Counted from the first letter of the stretch, positions 1 through 8,708 are shown. The stretch: 64,000 nt of DNA from Noviherbaspirillum galbum (GCF_010974945.1 NZ_JAAIVB010000085.1:124001-188000), one strand, 5' to 3'. Notes: a model not told the origin generated them from the sequence alone. Program-made: numbers and translations.

Positions 1-58
1 CTCGGCGCAAGCCGGGTCATAATGCGGCGGAGGGGACGGCTTCACCGGCCCGGGAACC

Positions 59-979
59 ATGAATGTCATGAGCGTGGAATCATCGATCACGAAACAGATT
101 GTCGAACTGATCAAGACGGAAGCCTGGGATGCCGGCCGCCACCTGCCGGCCCAGATGCTGGCTGACCGGCTGCGCGTGTCGCGCCAGCCGGTCAACGATG
201 CCCTCGCGCTGCTGCACGAAAAGGGCATCGTGACGCGCGAGCATCGGCGCGGCTATTTCGTTGCCAGGCCGCTGACGGAATCGATGTCCGAGATCGTCAG
301 CCACCTGGGCCTGGCCGAATCCGACGTGGTCACCGGCACCTACTTCCGGATTGCCGACGACCTATTGCGCGGCAGCCTGCCGCAAGAGTTTTCCGAGCAG
401 CTCATCAAGACGCGCTACGACCTCACCGCCACCCAGCTCAATGCCGTGCTGGGCCGCATCGCGAAGGAGGGATGGGCCCAACGCAAGCCCGGCTATGGCT
501 GGGCGTTTTCCGCCATGCTGACCACGCCGGACAGCCTGCTGCAATCGTACCGCCTGCGCCTGGCCCTTGAGCCGGCCGCCTTGCTCGAGCCCGGCTTCCG
601 GCTGGAGCGCAGCGTGCTGGAGCAATGCCGCGCCACCGAGCTGCGCCTGCTTCATGGCGGCATTGAATCCGCCACCGCCGACGAGCTGCACGACCGCGGC
701 GTGCGCTTCCATGAAAGCCTGGTGGAAGCATCGGGCAATGCCTTCTTCATCGACACCATCCAGCGCGTCAATCGCGTGCGGCGCCTGCTGTCCTACCGCT
801 CGATGGCCCAGCGCGAGCGCTACCCGGAACATTGCCGCCAGCACCTGCACATCCTCGATCTTCTCGAACGCGAAAGGAACGACGAAGCCTCTGCCTTCAT
901 CCGTGAACACCTGTTGCACACCATGTCCTCGCTGGCAAAGATCGAAGACGTTCTTCGCGCGCAAAGAAATTCCCCCTGA
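59..979 (+). CDS. GntR-family transcriptional regulator with tandem winged-helix domains and FCD-like domain
   Basis: A 306-residue DNA-binding regulator. Residues about 8-70 form a GntR-type winged helix (LADRLRVSRQPVNDALALL followed by a wing ending RGYFVA). Residues about 90-150 look like a second winged helix (LRGSLPQEF, then TATQLNAVLGRIAKEGW and a basic wing), which is not the usual single-HTH plan. Residues about 170-300 are helical and resemble the FCD ligand-binding domain of FadR-type regulators (RLRLALEPAALLEPG; FHESLVEASGN; HLHILDLLE). The start may be this ATG or the ATG nine bases on (MSVESS). It runs into the binding-protein-like gene 15 bases downstream, so that protein may share its transcript. 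The ligand is unknown. Confidence 0.85.
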   Translation: MNVMSVESSITKQIVELIKTEAWDAGRHLPAQMLADRLRVSRQPVNDALALLHEKGIVTREHRRGYFVARPLTESMSEIVSHLGLAESDVVTGTYFRIADDLLRGSLPQEFSEQLIKTRYDLTATQLNAVLGRIAKEGWAQRKPGYGWAFSAMLTTPDSLLQSYRLRLALEPAALLEPGFRLERSVLEQCRATELRLLHGGIESATADELHDRGVRFHESLVEASGNAFFIDTIQRVNRVRRLLSYRSMAQRERYPEHCRQHLHILDLLERERNDEASAFIREHLLHTMSSLAKIEDVLRAQRNSP

Positions 980-994
980 CCTGCCCAAACTTCC

Positions 995-1732
995 ATGAAC
1001 ACACCAGGCTCCCTCCTCAAGGCATTCGCCCCGACCGGCAAGCTGCGCGCATCGATCAACCTCGGCAACCCCATCCTGGCGAATGCCGATGCGTCCGGCA
1101 GGCCAGCCGGCGTCTCGGTGGACCTGGCGGCCGAGTTCGCCAGGGTGCTTGGCGTCGAGCTGGAACTCGTGGTGGTGGACGCTGCCGGGAAATCGGTGGA
1201 TGTCGTCGTCTCGGAACAGGCCGACATCGGTTTCTTCGCCATCGACCCGGCGCGCGGCGAGCAGATCGCCTTCACGGAACCCTACGTGCTGATCGAAGGC
1301 TACTACCTCGTGAAACAGGATTCGCCGCTGCGTTCCAACGACGAGGTCGATGTTGCATCCAACCGTGTCATGGTGGGCAAGGGCAGCGCCTACGACCTTT
1401 ACCTGACGCGCACCCTCAAGCATGCGAGCATCCTGCGTTCGCCGACGTCGCCGGCAGTGGTCGACACTTTCCTGGAGCAGGGCGCCGAGGTGGCCGCGGG
1501 CGTGAAGCAGCAGCTCGAAGCCGATGCACAGCGCATCGGCGGCCTGCGCCTCCTGAACGAACGCTTCATGGTGATCCGGCAGGCGATGGGCACGCCGAAG
1601 AGCCGGGGCGCCGAGGCGGCGGCTTTTCTTGCGCAGTTCGTCGAGCGCATGAAGGCCGAGGGATTCGTTGCCACAGCGCTGTCGCGGCACGGGATACGCG
1701 GGGCATCGGTGGCGCCGGCGGCGAAGGACTAG
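995..1732 (+). CDS. Family 3 solute-binding-like protein without signal peptide
   Basis: A 245-residue protein with the fold signature of amino-acid ABC binding proteins (SBP_bac_3): TGKLRASINLGNP, then GVSVDLAAEFARVLGVELE, EQADIGFFAIDPARGEQIAF and TEPYVLIEGYYLVKQDSP. The N-terminus has no hydrophobic leader, so it is probably cytoplasmic unless the start is misplaced. No permease or ATPase lies nearby. It starts 15 bases after the GntR gene and converges with the ligase gene to the right. Such leaderless binding-protein homologues could act as soluble ligand sensors or simple binders. That role is inferred. Confidence 0.7.
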   Translation: MNTPGSLLKAFAPTGKLRASINLGNPILANADASGRPAGVSVDLAAEFARVLGVELELVVVDAAGKSVDVVVSEQADIGFFAIDPARGEQIAFTEPYVLIEGYYLVKQDSPLRSNDEVDVASNRVMVGKGSAYDLYLTRTLKHASILRSPTSPAVVDTFLEQGAEVAAGVKQQLEADAQRIGGLRLLNERFMVIRQAMGTPKSRGAEAAAFLAQFVERMKAEGFVATALSRHGIRGASVAPAAKD

Positions 1733-1770
1733 CCGCAATCTTTGTTCCAGCCGCCTTCGGCACATGCCAG

Positions 1771-3030
1771 TCAATGAATGACCGGAACGATGTCCCAATC
1801 CCGCTGCTTGTCCAGCTCGCTCCTGGGCAAGGCGCTTCCGAATGAAAATGCCTTGGGACGCTCCGCCGCCGACAAATGACCGCTCGCCCAGCCGGTCAGG
1901 CGCTCGTGCAATTGCGTGCGGTCCATGTCAGGCGCGCGCGGAACGATGAATGCCTTGAGGCGATTGCCTTCTTCCGGACGCATCAGCCTGACGGCGGCAT
2001 CGAGCACATCCGGATGCCGCATCAGCACCTCCCTTACCTTCGACGGGAATACGTTGATCCCGCCGACCTGGACCGCGTTGTCGAGCCGGCCGGCCGGCAA
2101 GAATGCGTCGGCCCGCGTCCAGCGCATGAGATCGGGGCAGGCGTATCGCACTTCCCCTCCCTCCGGCAAGGCGCGGACGATGTGGTTGTCCTCGTCGCCG
2201 GCCTTTTTCCAGTACCCGAATAACCGGTAGGAAGACTCTGGGCGATCACGCCAGCCGATGCCTGCCGTCTCCGAGCTGCCATAGATCTGCACGAGCCTGT
2301 CCAGGCCGGCTTCCTGCAGCGCATGGCTTACCGTATCGGGACAGGGGGCGGTAGAGGTCACGCCGACGACATCGGCCGACACCCCGTGCATGAGTCTTGC
2401 CGAGGCACGCCAGAATTCCGGATGGCCCACGACCAGGTCGCCGGCCTGCAGTTGACGCGCGAGGCGGGCAGGGGAGCTGCCGCGGAGGTCGATGATCTGG
2501 GCGGCGTCGATGCCGAGCGCGCGCGGCAGCAGAACGGTGAACAGGAAACCATAGATGTGATGGCTCGGCACGGCCGAGAGCAGGCGCCGGCGGCCAGGGA
2601 AAAGCAGTGCCAGTTCCCGGACTTCCTGCTCCAGCGTCGCCATCGGGTGGCTACATGGCTTCGGCGTGCCGGTGCTGCCGGAAGTACGAAAGGTCAGCCT
2701 CGAGGAGAAATGGCGCAGTGCGGCTTGCGCGATGCCAACCCAATCCTGGATCGTCGTCCGGGCAAGCAGGTAATCCTCCAGTCCCGATTCATGCATGTGC
2801 AGGCACTCGGCAAATGCCGTCGCGATGGACAGGAGTTCAAGCGAGTCCGCGCCGAGATCCTGCACGACATCCAGCCCGCCGGCCCAGGGACGGGCAGGCA
2901 AGGCGACGCCTGCGGGGCGCAGGGCGGCCAGTTCCGAAGCGACGAGGTCGCAGACGAAGCGATGCATGGCATGCCCGTCTTCCCACCAATCCGCAATGCC
3001 TGCCTCCGCCTTGCCTGCGCTCGCTTGCAT
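1771..3030 (-). CDS. Carrier-domain/AMP-dependent ligase, probable p-coumarate activating enzyme for PYP
   Basis: A 419-residue ANL-superfamily (acyl-CoA synthetase-like) protein. The adenylation P-loop is TSGSTGTPKP at residues 116-125, followed by IYGSSETAG and a C-terminal AGRLDNAVQVGGINVFPSKV motif. It is short for the family (usually 500 or more), because the expected N-terminal adenylation segment is replaced by about 100 residues containing LGADSLELL with Ser63. This resembles the phosphopantetheine attachment site of an acyl carrier domain. Its start lies two bases after the pyp stop, so the two are co-transcribed. In known PYP systems a p-coumaroyl-CoA ligase activates the chromophore, and this gene is the natural candidate. 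Direct loading of a self-contained carrier domain is inferred. No tyrosine ammonia-lyase is seen in the window. Confidence 0.75.
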   Translation of the reverse strand: MQASAGKAEAGIADWWEDGHAMHRFVCDLVASELAALRPAGVALPARPWAGGLDVVQDLGADSLELLSIATAFAECLHMHESGLEDYLLARTTIQDWVGIAQAALRHFSSRLTFRTSGSTGTPKPCSHPMATLEQEVRELALLFPGRRRLLSAVPSHHIYGFLFTVLLPRALGIDAAQIIDLRGSSPARLARQLQAGDLVVGHPEFWRASARLMHGVSADVVGVTSTAPCPDTVSHALQEAGLDRLVQIYGSSETAGIGWRDRPESSYRLFGYWKKAGDEDNHIVRALPEGGEVRYACPDLMRWTRADAFLPAGRLDNAVQVGGINVFPSKVREVLMRHPDVLDAAVRLMRPEEGNRLKAFIVPRAPDMDRTQLHERLTGWASGHLSAAERPKAFSFGSALPRSELDKQRDWDIVPVIH

Positions 3031-3032
3031 GA

Positions 3033-3419
3033 TCAGATCCGCTTGACGAAGATCCAGAAGTTGCCGCCGCTCAGCGCCTTCTTCATGTGCACCTTCACCT
3101 TCGTCGGCTTCATCTGGTAATCGAACACATATTCGAACAGGGTATTCAGGTTGTCGTCCTTGACGCCTTGCTCGAAAACACCCTTGAACGCTGGCGTGGC
3201 AGTGCAGGGCGCGATGTCGCGGAAGAAGTTCTTGCCGATCACCGCCGCCGGGTTCCTGCCCGTGATTGCGCCTTCGGCGGCGTTGTACTTCAAAACCGTG
3301 CCGTTCCTGTCCAGCTCGATGGCGCCAAACGCAAGTTTGTCTATGTCACCCGAAGCCATTTTCTTGAGAACGTTATCGATGTCGGCTTTGCCGAAGGAGA
3401 CCAGTTCCAGACCGCTCAT
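3033..3419 (-). CDS. pyp: Photoactive yellow protein (PAS-fold blue-light sensor)
   Basis: A 128-residue PAS-domain photoreceptor that binds p-coumaric acid through a cysteine thioester. The match to Halorhodospira PYP, recalled from memory, is extensive: [34 protein letters not shown] and [20 protein letters not shown]. With a +3 offset the photocycle residues are all present: Tyr45 (Y42), Glu49 (E46), Thr53 (T50), Arg55 (R52), chromophore Cys72 (C69), Tyr97 (Y94), Phe99 (F96) and Met103 (M100). Length is typical (125 in H. halophila). It is first in a two-gene operon with the carrier/ligase gene. No output domain is fused, so the signalling partner is unknown. It is probably a horizontally acquired gene. 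Confidence 0.97.
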   Translation of the reverse strand: MSGLELVSFGKADIDNVLKKMASGDIDKLAFGAIELDRNGTVLKYNAAEGAITGRNPAAVIGKNFFRDIAPCTATPAFKGVFEQGVKDDNLNTLFEYVFDYQMKPTKVKVHMKKALSGGNFWIFVKRI

Positions 3420-3834
3420 GCTCTTTTTCCCCGAATAAAATAGATTGGTAAATGAAGACCTGCTTGTTGGATAAATGTTTCACTAAGGAAACTAAGGCGT
3501 ATGTTCGCATTGATCTTTCCAGCCGTCAACATTTTGTCCAAGACAAAGCTAATCGATTGAGATTTATCAACCTAAAGCAAGTGGATCGCTTCAGATCAAA
3601 ATACGGAACTATCGGCAAAGGCCGATTTAAACAGACAGACGGCTTTGCCGTTTTGCCGGCAGTGAAAGGCCAAGGGACGGGGTTAAGGCAAGACCGAGGC
3701 AGGGCTTAATGACGCCTCACGCCCCTAAGTCATCCGGTGGAGCCGGACACTGCGAAGTCCAGGGTCCATTCCATGGAGAGATGGGGCATGAGAGCGCCGG
3801 AAGTGCGGTCGGACGACCGCACGAGATCCAATGA
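3420..3834. other. AT-rich intergenic region upstream of pyp
   Basis: This 415-base gap holds the pyp promoter region. The stretch 3420-3620 is clearly AT-richer than the flanking coding DNA. Around 3612-3658 there are repeated copies of CGGCAAAG and its complement CTTTGCCG followed by TTTT, which could fold as a terminator-like hairpin on the plus strand. A perfect hairpin lies at 3803-3822. A plus-strand open frame at 3452-3709 has no recognisable motif or ribosome site. I recognise no riboswitch or RNA family here. Confidence 0.5.
3803..3822. terminator. Perfect hairpin downstream of the DUF4242 gene
   Basis: GTGCGGTC and GACCGCAC form an 8-bp perfect stem around the loop GGAC, starting 13 bases past the stop codon of the minus-strand DUF4242-like gene. 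No T-run follows on either strand, so it is a weak intrinsic terminator at best, or an mRNA-stabilising stem. Confidence 0.35.
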
Positions 3835-4116
3835 TCAGGGACGGGCTTCGGCGGTCGAGGGATCAATCACCCTGCGCACCGCATTGATGCTATTGGCAGG
3901 AAACCCGCCTTGCGCGGCATGTTCGCGTATCACCGCTTCGTTCGGAGCCTGGTAGACGCAATAGATCTTGTCGTCGGTGACATAGCTTTCATGCCACTGT
4001 ATCTCCGGACCAAGTTTGCGCAACACGTCGCAAGACTTCGCCGAGATCTGCTGCAATTCCGCATCCGACAGCTTGCCCGCCCCGGGAAGCTCGCGTTCGA
4101 TAACAAACTTTGGCAT
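3835..4116 (-). CDS. DUF4242-like (SCO4226 nickel-binding family) small protein
   Basis: A 93-residue protein beginning MPKFVIERELPGAG and containing QWHESYVTDDKIYCVYQAP and EHAAQGGFPANSINAV. This pattern is typical of DUF4242, a small ferredoxin-fold family in which one member (SCO4226) binds nickel. The start is set by a strong ribosome site (GGAGGT) on the minus strand just upstream of position 4116; longer in-frame starts have none. It sits between pyp and the aldolase-like gene, 136 bases from the latter, and may be independent of both. Its molecular role is not established. Confidence 0.75.
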   Translation of the reverse strand: MPKFVIERELPGAGKLSDAELQQISAKSCDVLRKLGPEIQWHESYVTDDKIYCVYQAPNEAVIREHAAQGGFPANSINAVRRVIDPSTAEARP

Positions 4117-4252
4117 GTCTACCTCCATCTTGTCGCGGTGTAGGAATTTGATCCTAGTAGCATGCCCGAATGCCGCTCTGCGTCTGATCAATGCCGGACA
4201 AGGTAGCGCGGGAATTCCTTGCATCCATGCTTGCCGCCGCGCCAGCCGGATG

Positions 4253-4987
4253 CTAGCCGAGCGATCGCCGCAGCGCTTCGAAGAACAGCTCGGATTGCAA
4301 GCGCTCCCCAAGCGTTTGCGCCGCCACGCGACGGGCGATCGATTCATCGACCGGCCGCAGGCGCCGGCCAGTCGACTCGGCAAGGACCTGGGCGGCACAT
4401 GCGCGCTCCAGGTAATAGAGATCGTCGTAGGCATGGTCGATGCGCTCCCCGCACACGACGACGCCATGATTGCCGAGGAAGATGACATCGGCACCATGCA
4501 TGGCGCCCGCAATCCGTTCGCCTTCCGCGGCATCCAGCGCCAGGCCGTTGTAGTGCTCGTCGACCGCGATGCGGCCATGGAAACGCATGGCGTTCTGCGA
4601 CAGCGTCGTGTCGATGGTCCGGCCTTCAGTCAGGGTAAGTGCGGTGGCATGCGGCATGTGGGTATGCAGCACGCAGGCTTTCCTGGCGAGCCGATGGATG
4701 GCGGCGTGGATGAACATCGCCGTCGGTTCGACCTCATGGCGTCCGGCCTGCTTGTTTCCGTGCTCGTCGATGAGCACGATGTCGTCCGCCTGCACCTCGC
4801 TCCACAGCAACCCTCGCGGATTGAGCAGGAACAGCGAATCATTGCCTGGCAAGGCAATGCTGAAATGATTGCAGACGCCTTCGCCAAGTCCATGATGCGC
4901 GGCGGCGCGTAGTGCCAGCGCCAGATCAGCGCGGAGGGTTGCGACGGCCGGTGAGTTGAACAAGGCTTCGGCAGCGGATGTGGTCAT
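4253..4987 (-). CDS. Class II aldolase/adducin-family protein
   Basis: A 244-residue protein of the family that includes L-fuculose-phosphate aldolase and sugar epimerases, which use a zinc held by histidines. The HTHMPHATAL segment supplies an H-x-H metal pair, and GNHGVVVCGERIDHAYDDLYYLERAC is the usual C-terminal region, with a further histidine. GEGVCNHFSIALPG is the typical N-terminal phosphate/substrate loop. The chosen start (MTTSAAEAL) follows AGGA at a plausible distance; an upstream in-frame ATG would add an unlikely 30-residue extension. It lies 86 bases downstream of the LysR gene on the same strand. The substrate is unknown, but the neighbourhood suggests organic-acid catabolism. 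Confidence 0.85.
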   Translation of the reverse strand: MTTSAAEALFNSPAVATLRADLALALRAAAHHGLGEGVCNHFSIALPGNDSLFLLNPRGLLWSEVQADDIVLIDEHGNKQAGRHEVEPTAMFIHAAIHRLARKACVLHTHMPHATALTLTEGRTIDTTLSQNAMRFHGRIAVDEHYNGLALDAAEGERIAGAMHGADVIFLGNHGVVVCGERIDHAYDDLYYLERACAAQVLAESTGRRLRPVDESIARRVAAQTLGERLQSELFFEALRRSLG

Positions 4988-5073
4988 GGGAGAATTTTCC
5001 TGTGTGATGCGTGGTAGTGCAGGTTTGGGTTTTGGGGCACCAAGGCCGTTGCAGCCGTCGCCGCGGTCTTGCA

Positions 5074-5973
5074 TCAAGTCGCCTTGTTGGCCGACGTGAG
5101 GTATTCCACCAGCCGCAACGCCGGCGGCTGCAATTTTTCCTGGCTTTTAAAACATACCGCGAACTGGCGCTTGGCCCAGGCGTCGGACAAGGGAATCAAC
5201 TTCACCTTGGACGCATAGCTTGAACCAACCTGCATCGGGATGATGCTCACGCCCAGGTTGGCGGCAACGACGCGCAATGCGGCGTCGAAGTTCGATACGA
5301 CGACACGGTAGGCTATCGTGCCGCCCGCCTGGGCAGCGGCACGCTGAAGCATCGGGTATACCGCGGAGTTCGGGTGCAGGCCGACGTGCTCGTAGGTTAA
5401 CGTGTCGGCAAAGGCGATGCGTTTTCGGCCCGCTAGTTCATGGCTCTCGTGTACCGCCAGCGCAAGCTGGTCCGCGCGGTAAGGCAGGTGCGTCAGGTCT
5501 TTGAAATCGGCCTGGTCCCAGCAGATTCCCACCGCGGCACGTTCGTCCAGCACCGCTTGCACGATGTCGCGCGACAGGGCCTCCTCGATATCCACCTTCA
5601 CGTTGCGATTGGCTTCGTCGCGCATGAATGCGGCCACATCGTCGAGCAGCATTTCCGCGATGGCGGACGTGCTGGCCACGACGCGCACGTGGCCGCGTAC
5701 GCCGCCGCTGAAGGCGGTAATGTCGCTTGCCATGCGGTCCAGCGTGAACAGGATGGTGCGCGCATGTTCCAGCAAGGCCATCCCTGCCGGCGTCGGCTGC
5801 ACGCCGCGCCGTGTACGCACCAGCAGCGCCGTTCCCAGCGATCCCTCGAGCTGGGCAATCCTTTTGCTGATCGCGGATGGCTCGATGTGCTCCTGCTCGG
5901 CCGCGTGCTTGATGTTCTGGTGTTCGCACACTGCCACCAGCAGCCGCAAGGTCTTGATATCGATGTCCCGCAT
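5074..5973 (-). CDS. LysR-family transcriptional regulator
   Basis: A 299-residue LysR regulator. The N-terminal HTH is classic: KTLRLLVAVCEHQNIKHAAE, EPSAISKRIAQLEGSLG and LLVRTRRGVQPTPAG. The effector domain spans about residues 90-295. The ATG at 5973 is preceded by a strong GGAGGGAGAAGG ribosome site. The gene is divergent from the MFS/HMG-CoA-lyase operon and upstream of the aldolase-like gene, the usual arrangement for a regulator of its neighbours. A candidate operator lies about 30 bases upstream of its start. Confidence 0.92.
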   Translation of the reverse strand: MRDIDIKTLRLLVAVCEHQNIKHAAEQEHIEPSAISKRIAQLEGSLGTALLVRTRRGVQPTPAGMALLEHARTILFTLDRMASDITAFSGGVRGHVRVVASTSAIAEMLLDDVAAFMRDEANRNVKVDIEEALSRDIVQAVLDERAAVGICWDQADFKDLTHLPYRADQLALAVHESHELAGRKRIAFADTLTYEHVGLHPNSAVYPMLQRAAAQAGGTIAYRVVVSNFDAALRVVAANLGVSIIPMQVGSSYASKVKLIPLSDAWAKRQFAVCFKSQEKLQPPALRLVEYLTSANKAT

Positions 5974-6002
5974 GGTCGTTGCCTTCTCCCTCCGTTGTCC
6001 AG

Positions 6003-6021
6003 GGATTCCGATTTGGAATCC
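6003..6021. promoter_or_regulatory. Candidate LysR operator (inverted repeat)
   Basis: GGATTCC-GATTT-GGAATCC is a perfect 7-bp inverted repeat in the divergent region between the LysR gene (start 5973) and the MFS gene (start 6218). It contains a T-N11-A pattern, as expected of a LysR recognition site, and lies close to the regulator's own start, consistent with autoregulation and control of the divergent operon. Confidence 0.5.
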
Positions 6022-6217
6022 AAGTGCTTCCAAAATATCACTTTTCCGGATCTGCAGAATCCCTAGAATGGGAACACTCGCCTGTTAATCAAAAATAGTC
6101 AAGGCATCCCGATGAGTGCTTCCTGCGCGGAGCGCTCCGAGGATTCCGCAGGGCAAGCCGTTCAGAAACCATTGCATTGCTTCAGGGTGGATGTTGACAC
6201 CTAACCGAGGAGACAAA

Positions 6218-7687
6218 ATGAAGTCTGTCACTTATCCCGGCGCGTTGGCCGGGACGCCGCCGTCCGGCGTAGCCGGATCAACCAGCCAGGACGACGCCCA
6301 GTCGTCGGCGCACACGGCCGGGACGATCGCCGCGCGCATGGACCGCATGCCGGCAACCCGTCATTTCTGGAAGATGGCCGGGCTGGTGTCGCTGGGCGGA
6401 TGGTTTGAGTTCTACGACCTGATCTTTACCGGCTACATCGCCCCTGGCCTGGCCAAGGCGGGCCTGCTGACGACCACCACCCAAACCTTCTTCGGCTATA
6501 CCGGCATCGCCGGCTTCATCGCCGCCACCTTTGCGGGCCTGTTCGTCGGCACCTTTTTCTGCGGCCGGCTTGCCGACCGCTTCGGCCGGCGCTCGGCCTT
6601 CACCGGCGCCATGGTGTGGTATTCGGTCGCTTCCGCGATCATGGCTTTCCAGAACACGCCGGAAGGATTGCTGATCTGGCGTTTCATCGCGGGCATCGGG
6701 CTTGGCGTGGAAATCGTCACGGTAACGACCTACCTCGTCGAAATGGTTCCGGCCCACATGCGCGGCAAGGCCATCGCCTTGAACCAGGCCATCATGTTCA
6801 CCGCCGCGCCCATCGTTTCCCTGCTGGCGTCCTTCCTCGTGCCGCAAGCGCCTCTCGGCCTGGACGGCTGGCGCTGGATCGTGCTCATCGGCACGTGCGG
6901 CGCCATCATCGTCGGCTTCCTGCGCAAGGCCATGCCGGAAACCCCGCGCTGGCTGGTGCAGCATGGCCGCGGCGCGGACGCGGACCGCGTGGTCAGCGCC
7001 ATCGAGGCGAAGGTTGCCGCCGAAACCGGCAGGCCGTTGCCCGCGCCCGCCAAGGCGATCGAGGCAGCGCCGGTGGAAACCGCGGGCTTCCTCGAGATGT
7101 GGACCGGGCCTTACCGTTCCCGGGTGCTCATGCTGCTGGTGTTCAACTTCTTCCAGGCAATCGGATACTACGGCTTCGCCAACTGGGTGCCGACCCTGCT
7201 GATCGCCAAGGGCGTGCTCGTGACCAAGAGCCTGATGTATGCCACCGTCATCGCCATCGCCAGCCCGGTCGGACCGCTGCTTGCCATGACGGTCGCCGAC
7301 CGCATCCAGCGCAAGTGGCTCATCGTCATCTGCGCAGGGGCGATCGCCGCCATCGGTACCTTGTTTGCCCAGACCGCCAACCCGGTGCTGCTGATCGTTC
7401 TCGGCGTGCTGATCAACCTGTTCAATTCCACGCTGTCGCTGTGCTATCACACCTACCAGAACGAAGTGTTTCCGACCCGCATCCGGGCTCGTGCCGCAGG
7501 CGTGGTGTATTCCTTCAGCCGGCTGGGCGCGATGTTCTCCGGCTTCGTGATCGCGCACCTGCTGCGTGACCACGGCGTCACCGGCGTGTTTGCCGCAATC
7601 GTGGGTTGCATGGTGATCGTCATGATCGTCATCGGCCTGTTCGGCCCGGCCACCAACAGCAAGTCGCTGGAAGAGATCTCGCACTGA
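6218..7687 (+). CDS. MFS transporter, probable organic-acid uptake permease
   Basis: A 489-residue major facilitator with about 12 membrane segments and a hydrophilic N-terminal tail of about 50 residues. Signature motifs are the loop 2-3 motif GRLADRFGRR and ETPRWLVQHGRG after segment 6, typical of the sugar/aromatic-acid:proton symporter branch. The ATG at 6218 follows GAGGAGA; an earlier in-frame ATG at 6116 lacks a ribosome site. It is the first gene of a four-gene operon with the lyase, CoA-transferase and gamma-CA-like genes, and is divergent from LysR. It presumably imports the acid metabolised by this module (inference). Confidence 0.88.
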   Translation: MKSVTYPGALAGTPPSGVAGSTSQDDAQSSAHTAGTIAARMDRMPATRHFWKMAGLVSLGGWFEFYDLIFTGYIAPGLAKAGLLTTTTQTFFGYTGIAGFIAATFAGLFVGTFFCGRLADRFGRRSAFTGAMVWYSVASAIMAFQNTPEGLLIWRFIAGIGLGVEIVTVTTYLVEMVPAHMRGKAIALNQAIMFTAAPIVSLLASFLVPQAPLGLDGWRWIVLIGTCGAIIVGFLRKAMPETPRWLVQHGRGADADRVVSAIEAKVAAETGRPLPAPAKAIEAAPVETAGFLEMWTGPYRSRVLMLLVFNFFQAIGYYGFANWVPTLLIAKGVLVTKSLMYATVIAIASPVGPLLAMTVADRIQRKWLIVICAGAIAAIGTLFAQTANPVLLIVLGVLINLFNSTLSLCYHTYQNEVFPTRIRARAAGVVYSFSRLGAMFSGFVIAHLLRDHGVTGVFAAIVGCMVIVMIVIGLFGPATNSKSLEEISH

Positions 7688-7742
7688 TCCTTCCCCATTC
7701 GCAAAAGACCGTAAAGAATCGAGAGGTCCAGGAGTATCCAAG

Positions 7743-8687
7743 ATGGCTAATTTTCCCGCCAACGTCACCATCCGCGAAGTGGGTTTGCGCGATGGCCTGC
7801 AAAGCATCGCCACCATATTGCCCACCGAGCAGAAGCTCGAATGGCTCAGGCGCGCGCACGCCGCCGGCGTGCGCGAGATCGAGGTCGGCTCCTTCGTGCC
7901 GGCGAAACTGCTGCCGCAGCTTGCCGACACCGCCGAACTGCTTGCCTGCGCGAAGACCTTGCCCGGGCTGTTCGCCTCGGTGCTGGTACCCAATCTCAGA
8001 GGCGCGAAGCGCGCCATCGACGGCGCCGCCGACCTGATGATCGTTCCCTTGTCCGCCAGCCATGCACATAGCCTGGCCAACCTGCGCAAGACGCCGGACG
8101 ACGTCGTCGCCGAAGTGGCCCGCATCCGCGCCGCGCGGGACGCAGCCGGTTCCCGCACCTTGATCGAGGGCGGGGTTGGCACCGCCTTCGGCTGCACGCT
8201 GCAAGGCAAGGTCGAGCGCGCGGAAGTCCTGCGCTTGATGCAGGCCTCGCTGGACGCGGGCGCCGACCGCGTCAGCCTGGCCGATACCGTCGGCTTCGCC
8301 GATCCGCGCGCGGTGCGGGAACTCTTCGAGCAGGCAGTCCGGATCGCGGGCGACCGCTTCTGGTGCGGACACTTCCATGACACGCGCGGCATGGCGCTGG
8401 CCAACGTATATGCCGCGCTCGAAGCGGGCGTCAATCGCTTCGATGCTTCGCTCGCCGGCATCGGCGGCTGCCCGCATGCGCCGGGCGCATCCGGCAACGC
8501 ATCGACCGAAGATTTGGCTTACATGCTCGACAGCATGGGAGCGGGCACCGGCATCGATCTGCCCGCCCTGCTCGAACTGCGCAGCGACATCGCGCGCTGG
8601 CTCGACGGCGAAGCCCTGCATGGCGCGCTGTGGAAGGCCGGCCTTCCGCGCACCTTTGAACAAACACGTGTCGCGAACGCGGCATAA
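7743..8687 (+). CDS. HMG-CoA lyase family enzyme
   Basis: A 314-residue TIM-barrel lyase of the hydroxymethylglutaryl-CoA lyase family, which splits 3-hydroxy-3-methylglutaryl-CoA or related 3-hydroxyacyl-CoAs into acetyl-CoA and a keto acid. Visible residues are Arg17-Asp18 in EVGLRDGLQ, His210 and His212 in GHFHDT, and Cys243 with Asn252 in the signature GIGGCPHAPGASGN. These match the metal- and catalysis-linked positions of the human enzyme. Length is typical. The CoA-transferase follows after 21 bases, which fits activation of a hydroxy-dicarboxylate and its cleavage. Whether the substrate is HMG, citramalate or another acid cannot be told from sequence. Confidence 0.9.
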   Translation: MANFPANVTIREVGLRDGLQSIATILPTEQKLEWLRRAHAAGVREIEVGSFVPAKLLPQLADTAELLACAKTLPGLFASVLVPNLRGAKRAIDGAADLMIVPLSASHAHSLANLRKTPDDVVAEVARIRAARDAAGSRTLIEGGVGTAFGCTLQGKVERAEVLRLMQASLDAGADRVSLADTVGFADPRAVRELFEQAVRIAGDRFWCGHFHDTRGMALANVYAALEAGVNRFDASLAGIGGCPHAPGASGNASTEDLAYMLDSMGAGTGIDLPALLELRSDIARWLDGEALHGALWKAGLPRTFEQTRVANAA

Positions 8688-8708
8688 AACGCGGCATAAG
8701 GAGTTGCA

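Noticed and set aside
362-1798. Long minus-strand open frame of 478 codons
   Set aside because: Lies wholly opposite the GntR and binding-protein-like genes, has no recognisable motif and is rich in Arg/His/Gln as expected of antisense frames in high-GC DNA.
3452-3709. 85-codon frame upstream of pyp
   Set aside because: Within the AT-rich promoter region, no ribosome site, no motif.
6278-8497. 739-codon minus-strand open frame over the MFS and lyase genes
   Set aside because: Antisense shadow; the plus-strand frames carry clear family motifs.
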